Shown one piece after another: positions 8,659-16,982 of a DNA stretch of 64,000 bases. Position 1 is the first letter of the stretch. Each line of letters begins with the position of its first letter. Position numbers and translations under genes: made by a program. Source of the DNA: Arthrobacter terrae (lineage in GTDB: Bacteria > Actinomycetota > Actinomycetes > Actinomycetales > Micrococcaceae); assembly GCF_015708085.1 (NCBI RefSeq), contig NZ_JADNYM010000002.1, positions 62,001 to 126,000 of the forward strand. The letters are read 5' to 3'. The notes under the pieces were generated by a model. It searched no databases. It was not told where the DNA came from and saw only the letters and a program-made list of their open reading frames with translations.

Positions 8659-8664
8659 AGTATA
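8659..8664 (-). promoter_or_regulatory. -10 element, leaderless GNAT transcript
   Basis: TATACT on the minus strand, 6 nt before ATG at 8652. It is among the best matches to TATAAT of the leaderless promoters in this window. Confidence 0.6.
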
Positions 8665-8738
8665 GCGGGGCATCCGCCGCAGGAAGCAGACCCGGAAGCT
8701 GTGTCATAAGTCCCGGTGTCGGCGGTTAGCCCGGGTGG

Positions 8739-9617
8739 CTAATCCTTCCAGTCAAAGAAGCCGCTGCCGGACTTGCGCCCCAGTTCCCCGCGTGCCACCT
8801 TATCGCGCAGTATCTGCGGTGGCGCGAACCTCTCCCCCAAGGTCGAGTGAAGATACTCCGCAATCCCCAGCCTGACATCCAGTCCGACGATATCCGTGGT
8901 CCTTAGCGGCCCCACAGGGTGCTTGTAGCCCAGCACCATGGCCGCATCAATATCCGCAGCCGAAGCAACGCCGTCTTCCACCATCCGCATGGCTTCCAGT
9001 GCTATAGCCACCCCCAGACGCGAGGAGGCAAAGCCCGGTGCATCCTTGACCACCACGGGCGTTTTACCCAATGTCTCCACCCAGCCGCGGGCCCGCGATT
9101 CCAACTCAGCCGAGGTCTGCTCGGCCAGTACTATTTCCACCAGCAGCGACGCCGGCACCGGGTTAAAGAAGTGCAGTCCGCAGAAACGCTCGGGCCGTTG
9201 CAGCTGCTTCGCCAAGGAGCGGATGGACAGGGATGAAGTATTAGTGGCCAGCCAGGCATCGTGCTTCAACTGCTCCTCCACAGCCTTCAGCGCGGTACTT
9301 TTAAGCTCAAAATCCTCCGGGACCGCTTCCACCACTAAGGTGCAAGCGGCAAAGACGGCGAAATCGGTGGCCACGCTGACCCGCGAAGCCAGAGCAGCCA
9401 ATGGCTCCGTTGAAGTCCCGCGCTCCACGCTTTTGGCCAGCGCTGCGGTGACGCGATCAAGCGCCGCGGCGGCAGCGTCGTCGTCGCGCTCCACGACGAC
9501 GACGACGGCGCCGGCCGCGGCAAAGGCATGCGCAATACCGGCTCCCATCCGGCCGCCACCGAGCACCCCTACGAACGCGGGAACGGCACGTTCCTCAGAG
9601 ACGGTGGAATCAGTCAT
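8739..9617 (-). CDS. paaH: 3-hydroxyacyl-CoA dehydrogenase (PaaH-like)
   Basis: A 292-residue NAD-dependent 3-hydroxyacyl-CoA dehydrogenase. The N-terminal Rossmann loop GGGRMGAGIA is at about 20-29, TNTSSLSI and HFFNPVP mark the catalytic region with its histidine, and KDAPGFASSRL begins the dimerisation domain, which ends in GRKSGSGFFDW. It would oxidise 2,3-dehydroadipyl-derived 3-hydroxyadipyl-CoA in the phenylacetate pathway. Its start overlaps the crotonase stop by 4 nt, so it is the last gene of the thiolase-crotonase-dehydrogenase operon. A 3-hydroxybutyryl-CoA role is possible on sequence alone; operon context favours phenylacetate. Confidence 0.85.
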   Translation of the reverse strand: MTDSTVSEERAVPAFVGVLGGGRMGAGIAHAFAAAGAVVVVVERDDDAAAAALDRVTAALAKSVERGTSTEPLAALASRVSVATDFAVFAACTLVVEAVPEDFELKSTALKAVEEQLKHDAWLATNTSSLSIRSLAKQLQRPERFCGLHFFNPVPASLLVEIVLAEQTSAELESRARGWVETLGKTPVVVKDAPGFASSRLGVAIALEAMRMVEDGVASAADIDAAMVLGYKHPVGPLRTTDIVGLDVRLGIAEYLHSTLGERFAPPQILRDKVARGELGRKSGSGFFDWKD

Positions 9618-10555
9618 TTTTTGTCCCCGTTGTCCTCGCTGGTGTCCGGCTTTTTGTCCTTCTTGTTCTTGTTTTTGTCCAAAAAGGCCTGCATGCGCTC
9701 GAATTTGGCAGGGGATTCAAAGAGCACAGCCTGAGCGTCCATATCTGCCTGCGGATGCATCGTCCGGGGCAGATGGAAAACTGCCTTGGTGAACTGCACG
9801 GCCAGGGAATCCTGCTTGGCGATTTGGTCCGCAAGTGCGTTCGCCGCGTCCAGCAGAGCATCCGGCTCGTGCAGCTCCGTCACCAGGTGCAGTGCCAGCG
9901 CCTCCTGCGCGTCCAAAACGCGCCCGGCCAGCAGGATTTCCTTGGCCACCGGCTCGCCAACAAGCTCACGGAGCCGCCAGCTGGCTCCCGCCGCCGCCAT
10001 GATCCCGAGCCCGGTTTCCGGATTGCCGATTTTCAAGGACGGCGTCCCGATCCGGAAATCAGCTGCATAGGCGAGCTCTGCACCTCCGCCTAGGGTGTAG
10101 CCATCCAGCGCAGCGATAACGGGCATCTTCAGGGCGGAAATCCGAATAAAAAGCCTAATGTTGATGCCCTGCAGCGCGTCGGCGCGTCGGCGTTCACGCA
10201 GCTCGGCAATATCCGCACCAGAGGCGAAGACAGGCGTGCCTTTCGCGCCGGGGGTGGGGTAGCCGCCGGAGAGAATCAGAATTTTCGGCGTCGCCTCCAA
10301 CCGGGCGCAGACGTCGTGCAGCTCATCCACCATCTGTTGGTTGATCGCATTACGCGCCTCGAGCCGGTTCAGCCGGACCAGCATCCGGTCCGCCTGCTCC
10401 TGAACCAGCAGGGTTTGGTACGTCCCAACAGCGCTGTCCGGCGCCACGGGGTTTTCCGACGTCACGGGGTTTTCCGACGTCACACGGTTTTCCGACGTCA
10501 CACGGTTTTCCGACGTCACACGGTTTTCCGACGTCACACGGTTTTCCGGAATCAC
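9614..10555 (-). CDS. enoyl-CoA hydratase/isomerase (crotonase; PaaF/PaaG-like) with repeat-expanded N-terminus
   Basis: About 313 residues from a GTG that overlaps the thiolase stop (GTGA). The crotonase domain starts near residue 45. The oxyanion segments FASGADIAELR and LGGGAELAYAADF are present, and both hydratase glutamates are in place (Glu160 in GGGAE and Glu180 in NPETG, 20 apart as in rat hydratase), so it should hydrate 2,3-dehydroadipyl-CoA or a related enoyl-CoA. Residues 4-38 are a tandem VTSEN(R/P) repeat with no counterpart in the family. The C-terminus is highly charged (KNKKDKK). It belongs to the thiolase operon. If translation began internally, the repeats would be untranslated, but no internal Shine-Dalgarno stands out. 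Confidence 0.85.
   Translation of the reverse strand: MIPENRVTSENRVTSENRVTSENRVTSENPVTSENPVAPDSAVGTYQTLLVQEQADRMLVRLNRLEARNAINQQMVDELHDVCARLEATPKILILSGGYPTPGAKGTPVFASGADIAELRERRRADALQGINIRLFIRISALKMPVIAALDGYTLGGGAELAYAADFRIGTPSLKIGNPETGLGIMAAAGASWRLRELVGEPVAKEILLAGRVLDAQEALALHLVTELHEPDALLDAANALADQIAKQDSLAVQFTKAVFHLPRTMHPQADMDAQAVLFESPAKFERMQAFLDKNKNKKDKKPDTSEDNGDKK
10447..10549. repeat. 18 bp tandem repeat coding VTSEN(R/P)
   Basis: About five and a half copies of an 18 bp unit, each containing the palindrome GACGTC and the run GGTTTTCC, lie in the first 40 codons of the crotonase gene. The units are nearly identical. They are in frame, so copy-number change would only lengthen or shorten the protein. 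Confidence 0.9.
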
Positions 10556-11754
10556 AGGGCCGCCACCATCATGGCCGTGCCCTGTCCAACACCTACGCAC
10601 ATCGTCGCGAGACCGGTCTGCACCCCTTCGCGTTCCATCCGGCCCAGCAAGGTGATGGCGATCCGGGAACCCGACGAACCCAGGGGGTGGCCCAAGGCAA
10701 TTGCGCCGCCATCCCGATTAACGATCTCCGCATCCAGGCCCAGCCGGCGGATGCAGGCCAAAGATTGGATGGCGAACGCCTCGTTGAGTTCCACGGCGCC
10801 GATCGCGGACAGGTCGGTACTCGTACGAGCCAGCAGCTTCTGCGTCGCCGGAACGGGCCCCAGCCCCATAATTTCCGGGGCCACGCCGGCGCTGACGCCG
10901 TCCACAACCCGGCCGCGCGGTGTCAGGCCGAACCGCCGCAGCCCGGCTTCGCTGGCCACAATGATCGCCGAAGCGCCGTCGTTGACCGACGACGAATTGC
11001 CGGCCGTGACAATCCCGCCGGGTTTCACAATAGAGCGCAGCTTTCCGAGCGCTTCGGCAGTGGTCTCGCGGCGCGGCCCCTCGTCCGTATCCACCAGACC
11101 TTTGGCCGTCTGCACTGGAACAATTTCCGCCGCAAAACGTCCGGCATCGATGGCAGCGATCGCCTTGTGGTGTGAGGCGAGGGCAAAGGCGTCGGCATCC
11201 TCGCGGCTGATGCCGTCGAGTTCGGCGACTTCCTCCGCGGTCTGAGGCATCGAATATATCGCCTTGTCCCGCGCTTTGAAAGCCTTGTTGGCGAAACGCC
11301 AGCCGATCGAAGTATCGGCGAGCTCGCCGGGTTTAGCGAAGGCCTTCTCCGGTTTCGCCAGCACCCACGGCGCGCGGGTCATCGATTCCACACCCCCGGC
11401 AATCACCACATCTGCGGCACCGGACTTGATCATCTGTGCGGCCATAATGATCGCGGAAAGTCCCGACGCGCAAAGTCTGTTCACGGTTATCCCTGGAATT
11501 TCGTCCGGCAGGCCCGCCAGCAGCGTTGCCATTCGCGCCACATTCCGGTTATCCTCCCCGGCCTGATTGGCACAGCCAATGATCACCTCGTCGATCCCTG
11601 CGGGATCCATCCCGGTCCGTGAGAGTGCTTCGCTAATGGTCAGCGCGGCAAGGTCATCCGGCCGAACATCCGCCAGCGCTCCGCCGTACCGCCCCACCGG
11701 GGTCCGTACTCCGCCGACCAGAAAAGCCTGAGGTCCGTTAGTGGCGTGCGTCAT
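10552..11754 (-). CDS. paaJ: acetyl-CoA C-acyltransferase / 3-oxoadipyl-CoA thiolase (PaaJ/PcaF-like)
   Basis: A 400-residue degradative thiolase. The acyl-accepting Cys95 is in NRLCASGLSA, His356 in GHPLGSSG and the proton-relay Cys386 in TMCVGVGQG. Length is typical. It would cleave 3-oxoadipyl-CoA and 3-oxo-5,6-dehydrosuberyl-CoA with CoA in the last phenylacetate step. The ATG at 11754 follows GAAGGAAG at proper spacing; the longer frame lacks support. It heads an operon with the crotonase and 3-hydroxyacyl-CoA dehydrogenase, each joined by a 4 nt overlap. The shared operator at 11824 implies the same regulator as paaZ. A general fatty-acid thiolase is possible but fits the context less well. 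Confidence 0.87.
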   Translation of the reverse strand: MTHATNGPQAFLVGGVRTPVGRYGGALADVRPDDLAALTISEALSRTGMDPAGIDEVIIGCANQAGEDNRNVARMATLLAGLPDEIPGITVNRLCASGLSAIIMAAQMIKSGAADVVIAGGVESMTRAPWVLAKPEKAFAKPGELADTSIGWRFANKAFKARDKAIYSMPQTAEEVAELDGISREDADAFALASHHKAIAAIDAGRFAAEIVPVQTAKGLVDTDEGPRRETTAEALGKLRSIVKPGGIVTAGNSSSVNDGASAIIVASEAGLRRFGLTPRGRVVDGVSAGVAPEIMGLGPVPATQKLLARTSTDLSAIGAVELNEAFAIQSLACIRRLGLDAEIVNRDGGAIALGHPLGSSGSRIAITLLGRMEREGVQTGLATMCVGVGQGTAMMVAAL

Positions 11755-11823
11755 CAGAACTTCCTTCGCGCATAGGGGGTCAGGTCGCCTGGCGTTCACC
11801 GCTGCCGACGTCCGGGCAAGGAT

Positions 11824-11844
11824 TACCGACCGCTCGTTCTATAA
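11824..11844. promoter_or_regulatory. candidate PaaR/TetR-type operator upstream of the thiolase operon
   Basis: On the thiolase strand the site reads GAACGAGCGGTCGGTA, identical to the paaZ site at 14 of 16 positions. It lies about 70 bp upstream of the thiolase ATG, beside an AT-rich TTTATTTATAG that may hold the -10 region. Confidence 0.55.
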
Positions 11845-11892
11845 ATAAAGCACGACGACGACGCCCGGTCAACCGGCGATCTTTCGATCCGC

Positions 11893-13557
11893 TTAAACCG
11901 GACGATCAGATGCACAGTGCCCGCCGCTGAACGCGCCGCCGTCCATTCGCAGCACAGTTCCGCCGTCGACCGCTTTGAACCATTGCTTTAGTGACCGGTC
12001 GTGGCTGACCATGATCAGTGTTCCGGGATAAGTGGTGAAAACCTCTTCAAGCTCCGCCACCAGGACTGGCGCCAAGTGGTTGGTCGGTTCATCAAAGACA
12101 ATGACGTCGTAGCTGCCCACCAGCAGCCGGGCCAGCGCCAGCCGCCGGTACTGCCCCACGGACAGCGAGCCGACCGGAATGTAAAAGTCCTCGGTCCGGA
12201 ACAGACCCAGCCGCAGCAGCCGGTCTGCATGCTCGTCGATATTTCCGCCCCGACCCGCCGCGAACGCCGGAAGGAGCCGGCGCTGGGGATTTTGCGCAGG
12301 TGCCAGTTCCTGCGGCAGGTAACCGAGCGCGCCGTATCTGACGACAGAGCCGCTGTCCGGTTCCCGGGCGCCGGCCAACACATCAAGCAACGTAGTCTTG
12401 CCCGCCCCGTTGGGACCGGTAATAAGCAGCTTTTCCCCCGCTTGGACGCTAAGACGCGGCACCTTCAGTCGTCCCGCGACGGCAATGGCGTCGGCGGCCA
12501 GAACTTCGCCGTGGTGTTTCCCCGCACCAAGGTCCGCAGCCAGCTTCAACGGCTCCGGCGGGCGGGCCACCGGATTATCCTCCAGCCGACGCAGCCGCTC
12601 CTGGGCGTTGCGGATTCTGCTGGCCGCCGCCTGCTCCCAAGTTTCAGCCTTGAAACCAAAGGCCATTTTGTCGCCGTCGCGCCGCCGTCCGTAGCCCAAC
12701 TTTTGAGCCACGGTCTGCGCCTGGTGTCTTTCGGCCGCCATGGCGTCCAGCCACTGCTGGTATTGCTGTTCCCAGCGCCGCCGTTCGGCAGCCTTCTCGG
12801 CCAGATAGCCCACGTAACCATTACCGTACCGGCGTACCTCTCGCCGGTCGGCGTCGACCTCAATAACGGCAGAGGCAATTCGCTCCAGGAACGTCCGGTC
12901 GTGGGAAATGGCGACTACGGTCCCCCGCTGTCCACTCAGCTGCGCCTCCAGCCATTCGACGGCGCCGATATCCAGATGATTGGTGGGCTCATCGAGCAAC
13001 AGAATGGGCGGCGGATCCGCCAGCAGGCAGGCCAGCGCTAATCGTTCCTGTTCGCCCCCGGACAGGGATGCCAGCATCCGTTCACGCCTAATCTCTGCCA
13101 GACCCAGGTGGTTCATGGCGGAGTCGACCCGGGCATCCGCCTGGTATCCGCCGCGCAGCTCAAATTCGCCGAGCAACGCACCGTAGTTCTCTAGTTCCTC
13201 CTCCGAGGCGCTGGCCATAGTCTGCTCGAGGCCTCGGATCCGCAACTCCAATGCCCGAAGATCGAAAAGTGCCCTGTCAATGGCTTCTGCCACGGTGGAG
13301 CCTGGAAATCCCTGCATGGTCTGCGCCAGATAGCCGACGTCCGCACCGACGGTGACCCGGCCGCCGTCGGGCGCCTCCACCCCGGCAATCAGCCGTAGCA
13401 GCGTAGATTTCCCGGCACCGTTCTCGCCGACTACCCCTACGTGCTCGCCGGCATCGATGGCCAAATCAACATGGTCCAGCAGGAGCTTGGCGCCGTAGCC
13501 GTGCGAAACATCCCACAGGGTTATGGCCCCGGGCAGCTGGTCAATGGGTGGTGTCAT
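11893..13557 (-). CDS. ABC-F family ATP-binding protein (ribosome-associated type)
   Basis: A 554-residue protein with two ABC domains and no membrane segment, the layout of ABC-F proteins that act on the ribosome, including target-protection resistance factors. Domain 1 has GENGAGKST, signature LSGGEQERLALA and LLLDEPTNHLD. A charged linker rich in Arg, Glu and Gln (about 250-345) joins domain 2, with GPNGAGKTT, a diverged signature LSVGQYRRLALA and VFDEPTNHLA, where the D-loop Asp is replaced by Ala. The ATG at 13557 follows AAGGA at six bases; the 22 upstream codons lack support. It is divergent from menB. Whether it confers macrolide, lincosamide or other resistance cannot be told. Confidence 0.85.
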   Translation of the reverse strand: MTPPIDQLPGAITLWDVSHGYGAKLLLDHVDLAIDAGEHVGVVGENGAGKSTLLRLIAGVEAPDGGRVTVGADVGYLAQTMQGFPGSTVAEAIDRALFDLRALELRIRGLEQTMASASEEELENYGALLGEFELRGGYQADARVDSAMNHLGLAEIRRERMLASLSGGEQERLALACLLADPPPILLLDEPTNHLDIGAVEWLEAQLSGQRGTVVAISHDRTFLERIASAVIEVDADRREVRRYGNGYVGYLAEKAAERRRWEQQYQQWLDAMAAERHQAQTVAQKLGYGRRRDGDKMAFGFKAETWEQAAASRIRNAQERLRRLEDNPVARPPEPLKLAADLGAGKHHGEVLAADAIAVAGRLKVPRLSVQAGEKLLITGPNGAGKTTLLDVLAGAREPDSGSVVRYGALGYLPQELAPAQNPQRRLLPAFAAGRGGNIDEHADRLLRLGLFRTEDFYIPVGSLSVGQYRRLALARLLVGSYDVIVFDEPTNHLAPVLVAELEEVFTTYPGTLIMVSHDRSLKQWFKAVDGGTVLRMDGGAFSGGHCASDRPV

Positions 13558-13789
13558 GTGAAGTCCTTGCGGTTTCGCCAATAAAGTTTGCCGCTGAAGA
13601 CCGCTCGCCGCTGTGTCCGGCACGGGCTCGAAATCGCGTTACTTCTTCATCTTCAAGCCTGCGGCAACGAATAGCCGCACGTCAATAACGGGCCCTGCTG
13701 ATCCCCTTCGGAGAGCACCGGTGGGTTTAATGCGTCCTCGCCCGCGGCCGGTGGTGCTGTCCGGATGGGGAGGACCGGGGAAAAACGCA

Positions 13790-13795
13790 TAAACT
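13790..13795 (+). promoter_or_regulatory. -10 element, leaderless menB transcript
   Basis: TAAACT ends 6 nt before the GTG at 13802. An out-of-frame ATG at 13798 would give only five codons. Confidence 0.5.
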
Positions 13796-13801
13796 CGATG
13801 C

Positions 13802-14770
13802 GTGACTACAGCTGATCGCGCCCAGGAATTGCCCGCCAAAGTATCGGATGTCTTCGATCCGCAGCGCTGGCGGGCTGTCAGCGGTTTCGAAGACCTGAGC
13901 GATGTAACCTATCACCGCCAGGTGGATCGCGCGGCGAACCGCGATCTGCCCACCGTGCGGATCGCGTTCAGCCGCCCCGAAGTGCGCAATGCCTTCCGCC
14001 CGGGCACCGTCGATGAGCTGTACCGCGTGCTGGACCACGCCCGGATGACGCCGGACGTGGCGACGGTCCTCCTGACAGGCAATGGCCCTTCGACCAAGGA
14101 CGGCGGCCACGCCTTCTGCTCCGGCGGGGATCAGCGCATCCGCGGCCGTGACGGCTACAGATACCCCGCAGAAAACACCGACGGCCAGTCCCAGGAAACC
14201 ATCGATCCGGCGCGGGCCGGCAGGCTCCACATTCTGGAAGTCCAGCGCCTGATGCGGACCATGCCCAAGGTGATCATCGCCGTCGTCAACGGATGGGCGG
14301 CCGGAGGGGGTCATTCGTTGCATGTGGTGGCGGACCTATCCATTGCGTCCCGGCAACACGGCAGGTTCAAACAGACGGACGCCACCGTCGGCAGCTTCGA
14401 CGCCGGCTACGGTTCGGCACTGCTGGCCCGGCAGATCGGCCAGAAAGCGGCACGGGAAATCTTCTTCCTGGCGCGTGAATATTCCGCAGAAGACATGTAC
14501 CGGATGGGTGCCGTCAACGAGGTTGTGGACCATGAAAACCTGGAGGAAGTGGCGTTGGAATACGCCGCTGACATCGCCCGGCAGTCCCCGCAGGCTATCC
14601 GAATGCTCAAATTCGCCTTCAATCTGGCCGACGACGGGCTGGCCGGGCAGCAGGTCTTCGCCGGTGAGGCGACCCGGCTGGCCTACATGACGGACGAGGC
14701 GGTGGAGGGCAAGGATGCCTTCCTGGAAAAGCGCGACCCGGACTGGTCCCGTTTCCCCTACTACTTCTAA
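13802..14770 (+). CDS. menB: 1,4-dihydroxy-2-naphthoyl-CoA synthase MenB
   Basis: A 322-residue crotonase-fold enzyme that cyclises o-succinylbenzoyl-CoA to DHNA-CoA in menaquinone synthesis. Diagnostic segments are RPEVRNAFRPGTVDEL, FCSGGDQRIRG, VNGWAAGGGHSLHVVADL, DATVGSFDAGYGS and the C-terminal KRDPDWSRFPYYF. The N-terminal 40 residues are an actinobacterial-length extension. It starts with GTG, 6 nt after a TAAACT hexamer and with no Shine-Dalgarno sequence. menE begins 11 nt after its stop, and the AAGGAG for menE overlaps the menB stop codon. Identification is firm. Confidence 0.95.
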   Translation: MTTADRAQELPAKVSDVFDPQRWRAVSGFEDLSDVTYHRQVDRAANRDLPTVRIAFSRPEVRNAFRPGTVDELYRVLDHARMTPDVATVLLTGNGPSTKDGGHAFCSGGDQRIRGRDGYRYPAENTDGQSQETIDPARAGRLHILEVQRLMRTMPKVIIAVVNGWAAGGGHSLHVVADLSIASRQHGRFKQTDATVGSFDAGYGSALLARQIGQKAAREIFFLAREYSAEDMYRMGAVNEVVDHENLEEVALEYAADIARQSPQAIRMLKFAFNLADDGLAGQQVFAGEATRLAYMTDEAVEGKDAFLEKRDPDWSRFPYYF

Positions 14771-14781
14771 GGAGCCGCAGG

Positions 14782-15996
14782 ATGGATATCGACCCCGTGC
14801 TCAGCGCCTTAGCCGCGGCACTTTCCGGCGATGGGCCGGCAGTCCAGCTGGAGCCCGCTTCCTCGCCCCATGCAGCACCTGGTGTCACGCTCCTTCCAGA
14901 GACCGGATCAGAGGGCGGGAGTGAAATCGCCGTCGTCGTTTCCACCTCCGGTTCCACCGGCGTACCCAAGCGGACGCTTCTGAGCGTTGACGCACTGGCC
15001 GCTTCTTCGATGGCGACGGCGATCGCACTCGGGGGCGAGGGGCAGTGGCTGCTGGCGCTGCCGGGCCATTATGTTGCCGGGATCCAGGTGCTCGTGCGTT
15101 CATTGTTCGCCGGGACCAGGCCGTGGGTGATGGATCTCTCCGGCGGCTTCACCGCCGCCGCCTTTACCGCCGCCGCCACGGAAATGACCGATCGGATTCG
15201 ATACACGTCCCTGGTGCCGACCCAACTGCAACGCCTGCTGACCGACCCGGTGCCGGACACGCTCGCCGCTCTGCAGCGCTTCAATGCGGTTCTGCTCGGC
15301 GGCTCGCCGGCGGCGCCCGGGCTGCTGGAGACCGCCCGCGGTGCCGGAATCAACGTGGTCACCACCTACGGCATGAGTGAGACCTGTGGAGGCTGTGTGT
15401 ACGACGGGGTCCCGCTGGACGGCGTGCAGGTCGCCATCCGGGGCGGCCGGATCTGGCTGGGCGGGGACGTCGTTGCGTCCGGGTATCTTCACGCACCCGA
15501 AAGGACGGCGGAGAGCTTCTATCCGGGTCTCCCCGAGTCTCAGGCTCAAGCCGGCACCGATTCCGCCCGCCGCACGAACGGCGGCCGCACGGGAAGCACC
15601 CCGACGCGTTGGTACCGTACCGAGGACCAGGGCGAGCTGAGCACGGATGGAAAGTTGACGGTCCTCGGGCGGGTGGACGATGTGATCAACACAGGAGGCA
15701 TCAAGGTCTCCGCTAAGCTCGTGGCGGACCGGCTTCGGCTCGCGCCCGGCGTCCAGGACGTCTTTGTAGCCGGCCTCCCCGACCAGCAGTGGGGGCAACG
15801 GGTCTGCGCCGCCGTCGTCGGGAGCTGTACGGTGGAAGAACTGCGTGCCGCCGCCGACCCGGTGAGCGAGCCCTACGCGGTCCCCAAAACGGTGTTGTTC
15901 ATGACCGAACTGCCCATGCTGGCCACGGGGAAGCCGGACCGGCAGGCACTGCTGAAGGCCCTCGCGGCAGCGGAACCAACGTTCATCGAAGAATAA
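14782..15996 (+). CDS. menE: o-succinylbenzoate-CoA ligase MenE
   Basis: A 404-residue AMP-binding enzyme that activates o-succinylbenzoate with CoA before MenB acts. The P-loop STSGSTGVPK is at about 54-63, TTYGMSETCGG at about 195-205, the hinge LGRVDDVINTGG follows and the acylation lysine is in MLATGKPDRQAL near the end. It is shorter than most ligases, as actinobacterial MenE proteins are. An insert of about 30 residues rich in Gly, Ser and Arg (about 250-280) precedes the YRTEDQG motif and is probably a flexible loop. AAGGAG precedes the ATG. It lies between menB and menA. Confidence 0.93.
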   Translation: MDIDPVLSALAAALSGDGPAVQLEPASSPHAAPGVTLLPETGSEGGSEIAVVVSTSGSTGVPKRTLLSVDALAASSMATAIALGGEGQWLLALPGHYVAGIQVLVRSLFAGTRPWVMDLSGGFTAAAFTAAATEMTDRIRYTSLVPTQLQRLLTDPVPDTLAALQRFNAVLLGGSPAAPGLLETARGAGINVVTTYGMSETCGGCVYDGVPLDGVQVAIRGGRIWLGGDVVASGYLHAPERTAESFYPGLPESQAQAGTDSARRTNGGRTGSTPTRWYRTEDQGELSTDGKLTVLGRVDDVINTGGIKVSAKLVADRLRLAPGVQDVFVAGLPDQQWGQRVCAAVVGSCTVEELRAAADPVSEPYAVPKTVLFMTELPMLATGKPDRQALLKALAAAEPTFIEE

Positions 15997-16007
15997 GGAG
16001 TAACCTC

Positions 16008-16889
16008 GTGGCCACTGCCGGTCAATGGATCGAAGGAGCCCGGCTGCGCACGCTGCCGATGGCCATTGCGCCGGTTATTATCGGCACTGCTGCCGCATAC
16101 GATCTGAGCGCTTTCCGGCCCGTGAACGCTGTACTTGCGGCGCTGGTGGCTTTATTGCTGCAGATCGGCGTCAACTATGCCAATGACTATTCCGACGGCG
16201 TCCGGGGAACGGACGATGTCCGGGTAGGCCCGCTGCGGCTCGTCGGTTCCGGCGCAGCGACGCCACGGCACGTGAAGATGGCTGCCTTTGCCGCCTTCGG
16301 GCTCGCCATGCTGGCCGGACTGGTGCTGGTGATCCTTTCGCAGACCTGGTGGCTGCTGCTGATCGGTGCCGGGTGTGTGCTCGCGGCATGGGGTTACACG
16401 GGAGGGAAAAATCCATACGGCTATCTGGGCCTGGGAGACGTGTTCGTCTTCGTCTTCTTCGGCCTGGTCGCCACCCTAGGCACCACGTATACACAGGCTG
16501 AGGAACTCAGCGCCGCGGCCATTGTTGGAGCCGTCGGGACAGGCTTGATCGCCGTCGCACTGCTGATGGCTAATAACGTCAGGGATATCCCAACCGACAC
16601 CGAGGTCGGGAAGCGGACCCTTGCCGTTCGGCTCGGGGACCGCAATGCCCGGCTAAGCTACGTGGCAATGCTGGCAGTAGCCCTGCTGCTGGTGCTGGTC
16701 ATCGCGCCGCAGAAACCCTGGATTCTCCTGGTGCTGCTGCTGATACCCGCCTGCCTGATGCCCAGTTGGCTGATGCTCAAAGGCAAGAAACGCAAGAGTC
16801 TGATTCCGGTACTCAAACAGACCGGTCTGATTAATCTGGGCTACAGCATCCTGTTCGCCGCTGGTCTGGTCTTATCCAAGGCGTGGTAG
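16008..16889 (+). CDS. menA: 1,4-dihydroxy-2-naphthoate polyprenyltransferase MenA
   Basis: A 293-residue UbiA-family membrane enzyme that attaches the polyprenyl chain to DHNA. The first Asp-rich motif NYANDYSDGVRGTD and the second NNVRDIPTDTEVGKRTLAVRLGD bind Mg-diphosphate. Eight or nine hydrophobic helices are visible. The GTG at 16008 is chosen because AAGGAG lies seven bases upstream; the open frame extends left only as an overlap with menE. Spacing of 11 nt from menE shows a menB-menE-menA operon. The methylating step (menG) and menF/D/C/H are not in the window. Confidence 0.94.
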   Translation: MATAGQWIEGARLRTLPMAIAPVIIGTAAAYDLSAFRPVNAVLAALVALLLQIGVNYANDYSDGVRGTDDVRVGPLRLVGSGAATPRHVKMAAFAAFGLAMLAGLVLVILSQTWWLLLIGAGCVLAAWGYTGGKNPYGYLGLGDVFVFVFFGLVATLGTTYTQAEELSAAAIVGAVGTGLIAVALLMANNVRDIPTDTEVGKRTLAVRLGDRNARLSYVAMLAVALLLVLVIAPQKPWILLVLLLIPACLMPSWLMLKGKKRKSLIPVLKQTGLINLGYSILFAAGLVLSKAW

Positions 16890-16894
16890 CCGGC

Positions 16895-16964
16895 GCCGGT
16901 GCTGACAGTTACTCCTGCCGCCGGTGCTGACAGTTACTCCTGCCGCCGGTGCCGACAGTTACTG
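16895..16964. repeat. 25 bp tandem repeat after menA
   Basis: Two perfect copies (16895-16919 and 16920-16944) and a truncated third of a 25 bp unit beginning GCCGGTGCTGACAGTTACTC lie 5 bp downstream of the menA stop, between convergent genes. Confidence 0.85.
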
Positions 16965-16982
16965 CCGGTCCGCAGATCCGGA

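Noticed and set aside
10445-10550. CRISPR-like array in the crotonase gene
   Set aside because: The 18 bp units are directly contiguous with no spacers and are in frame with the protein.
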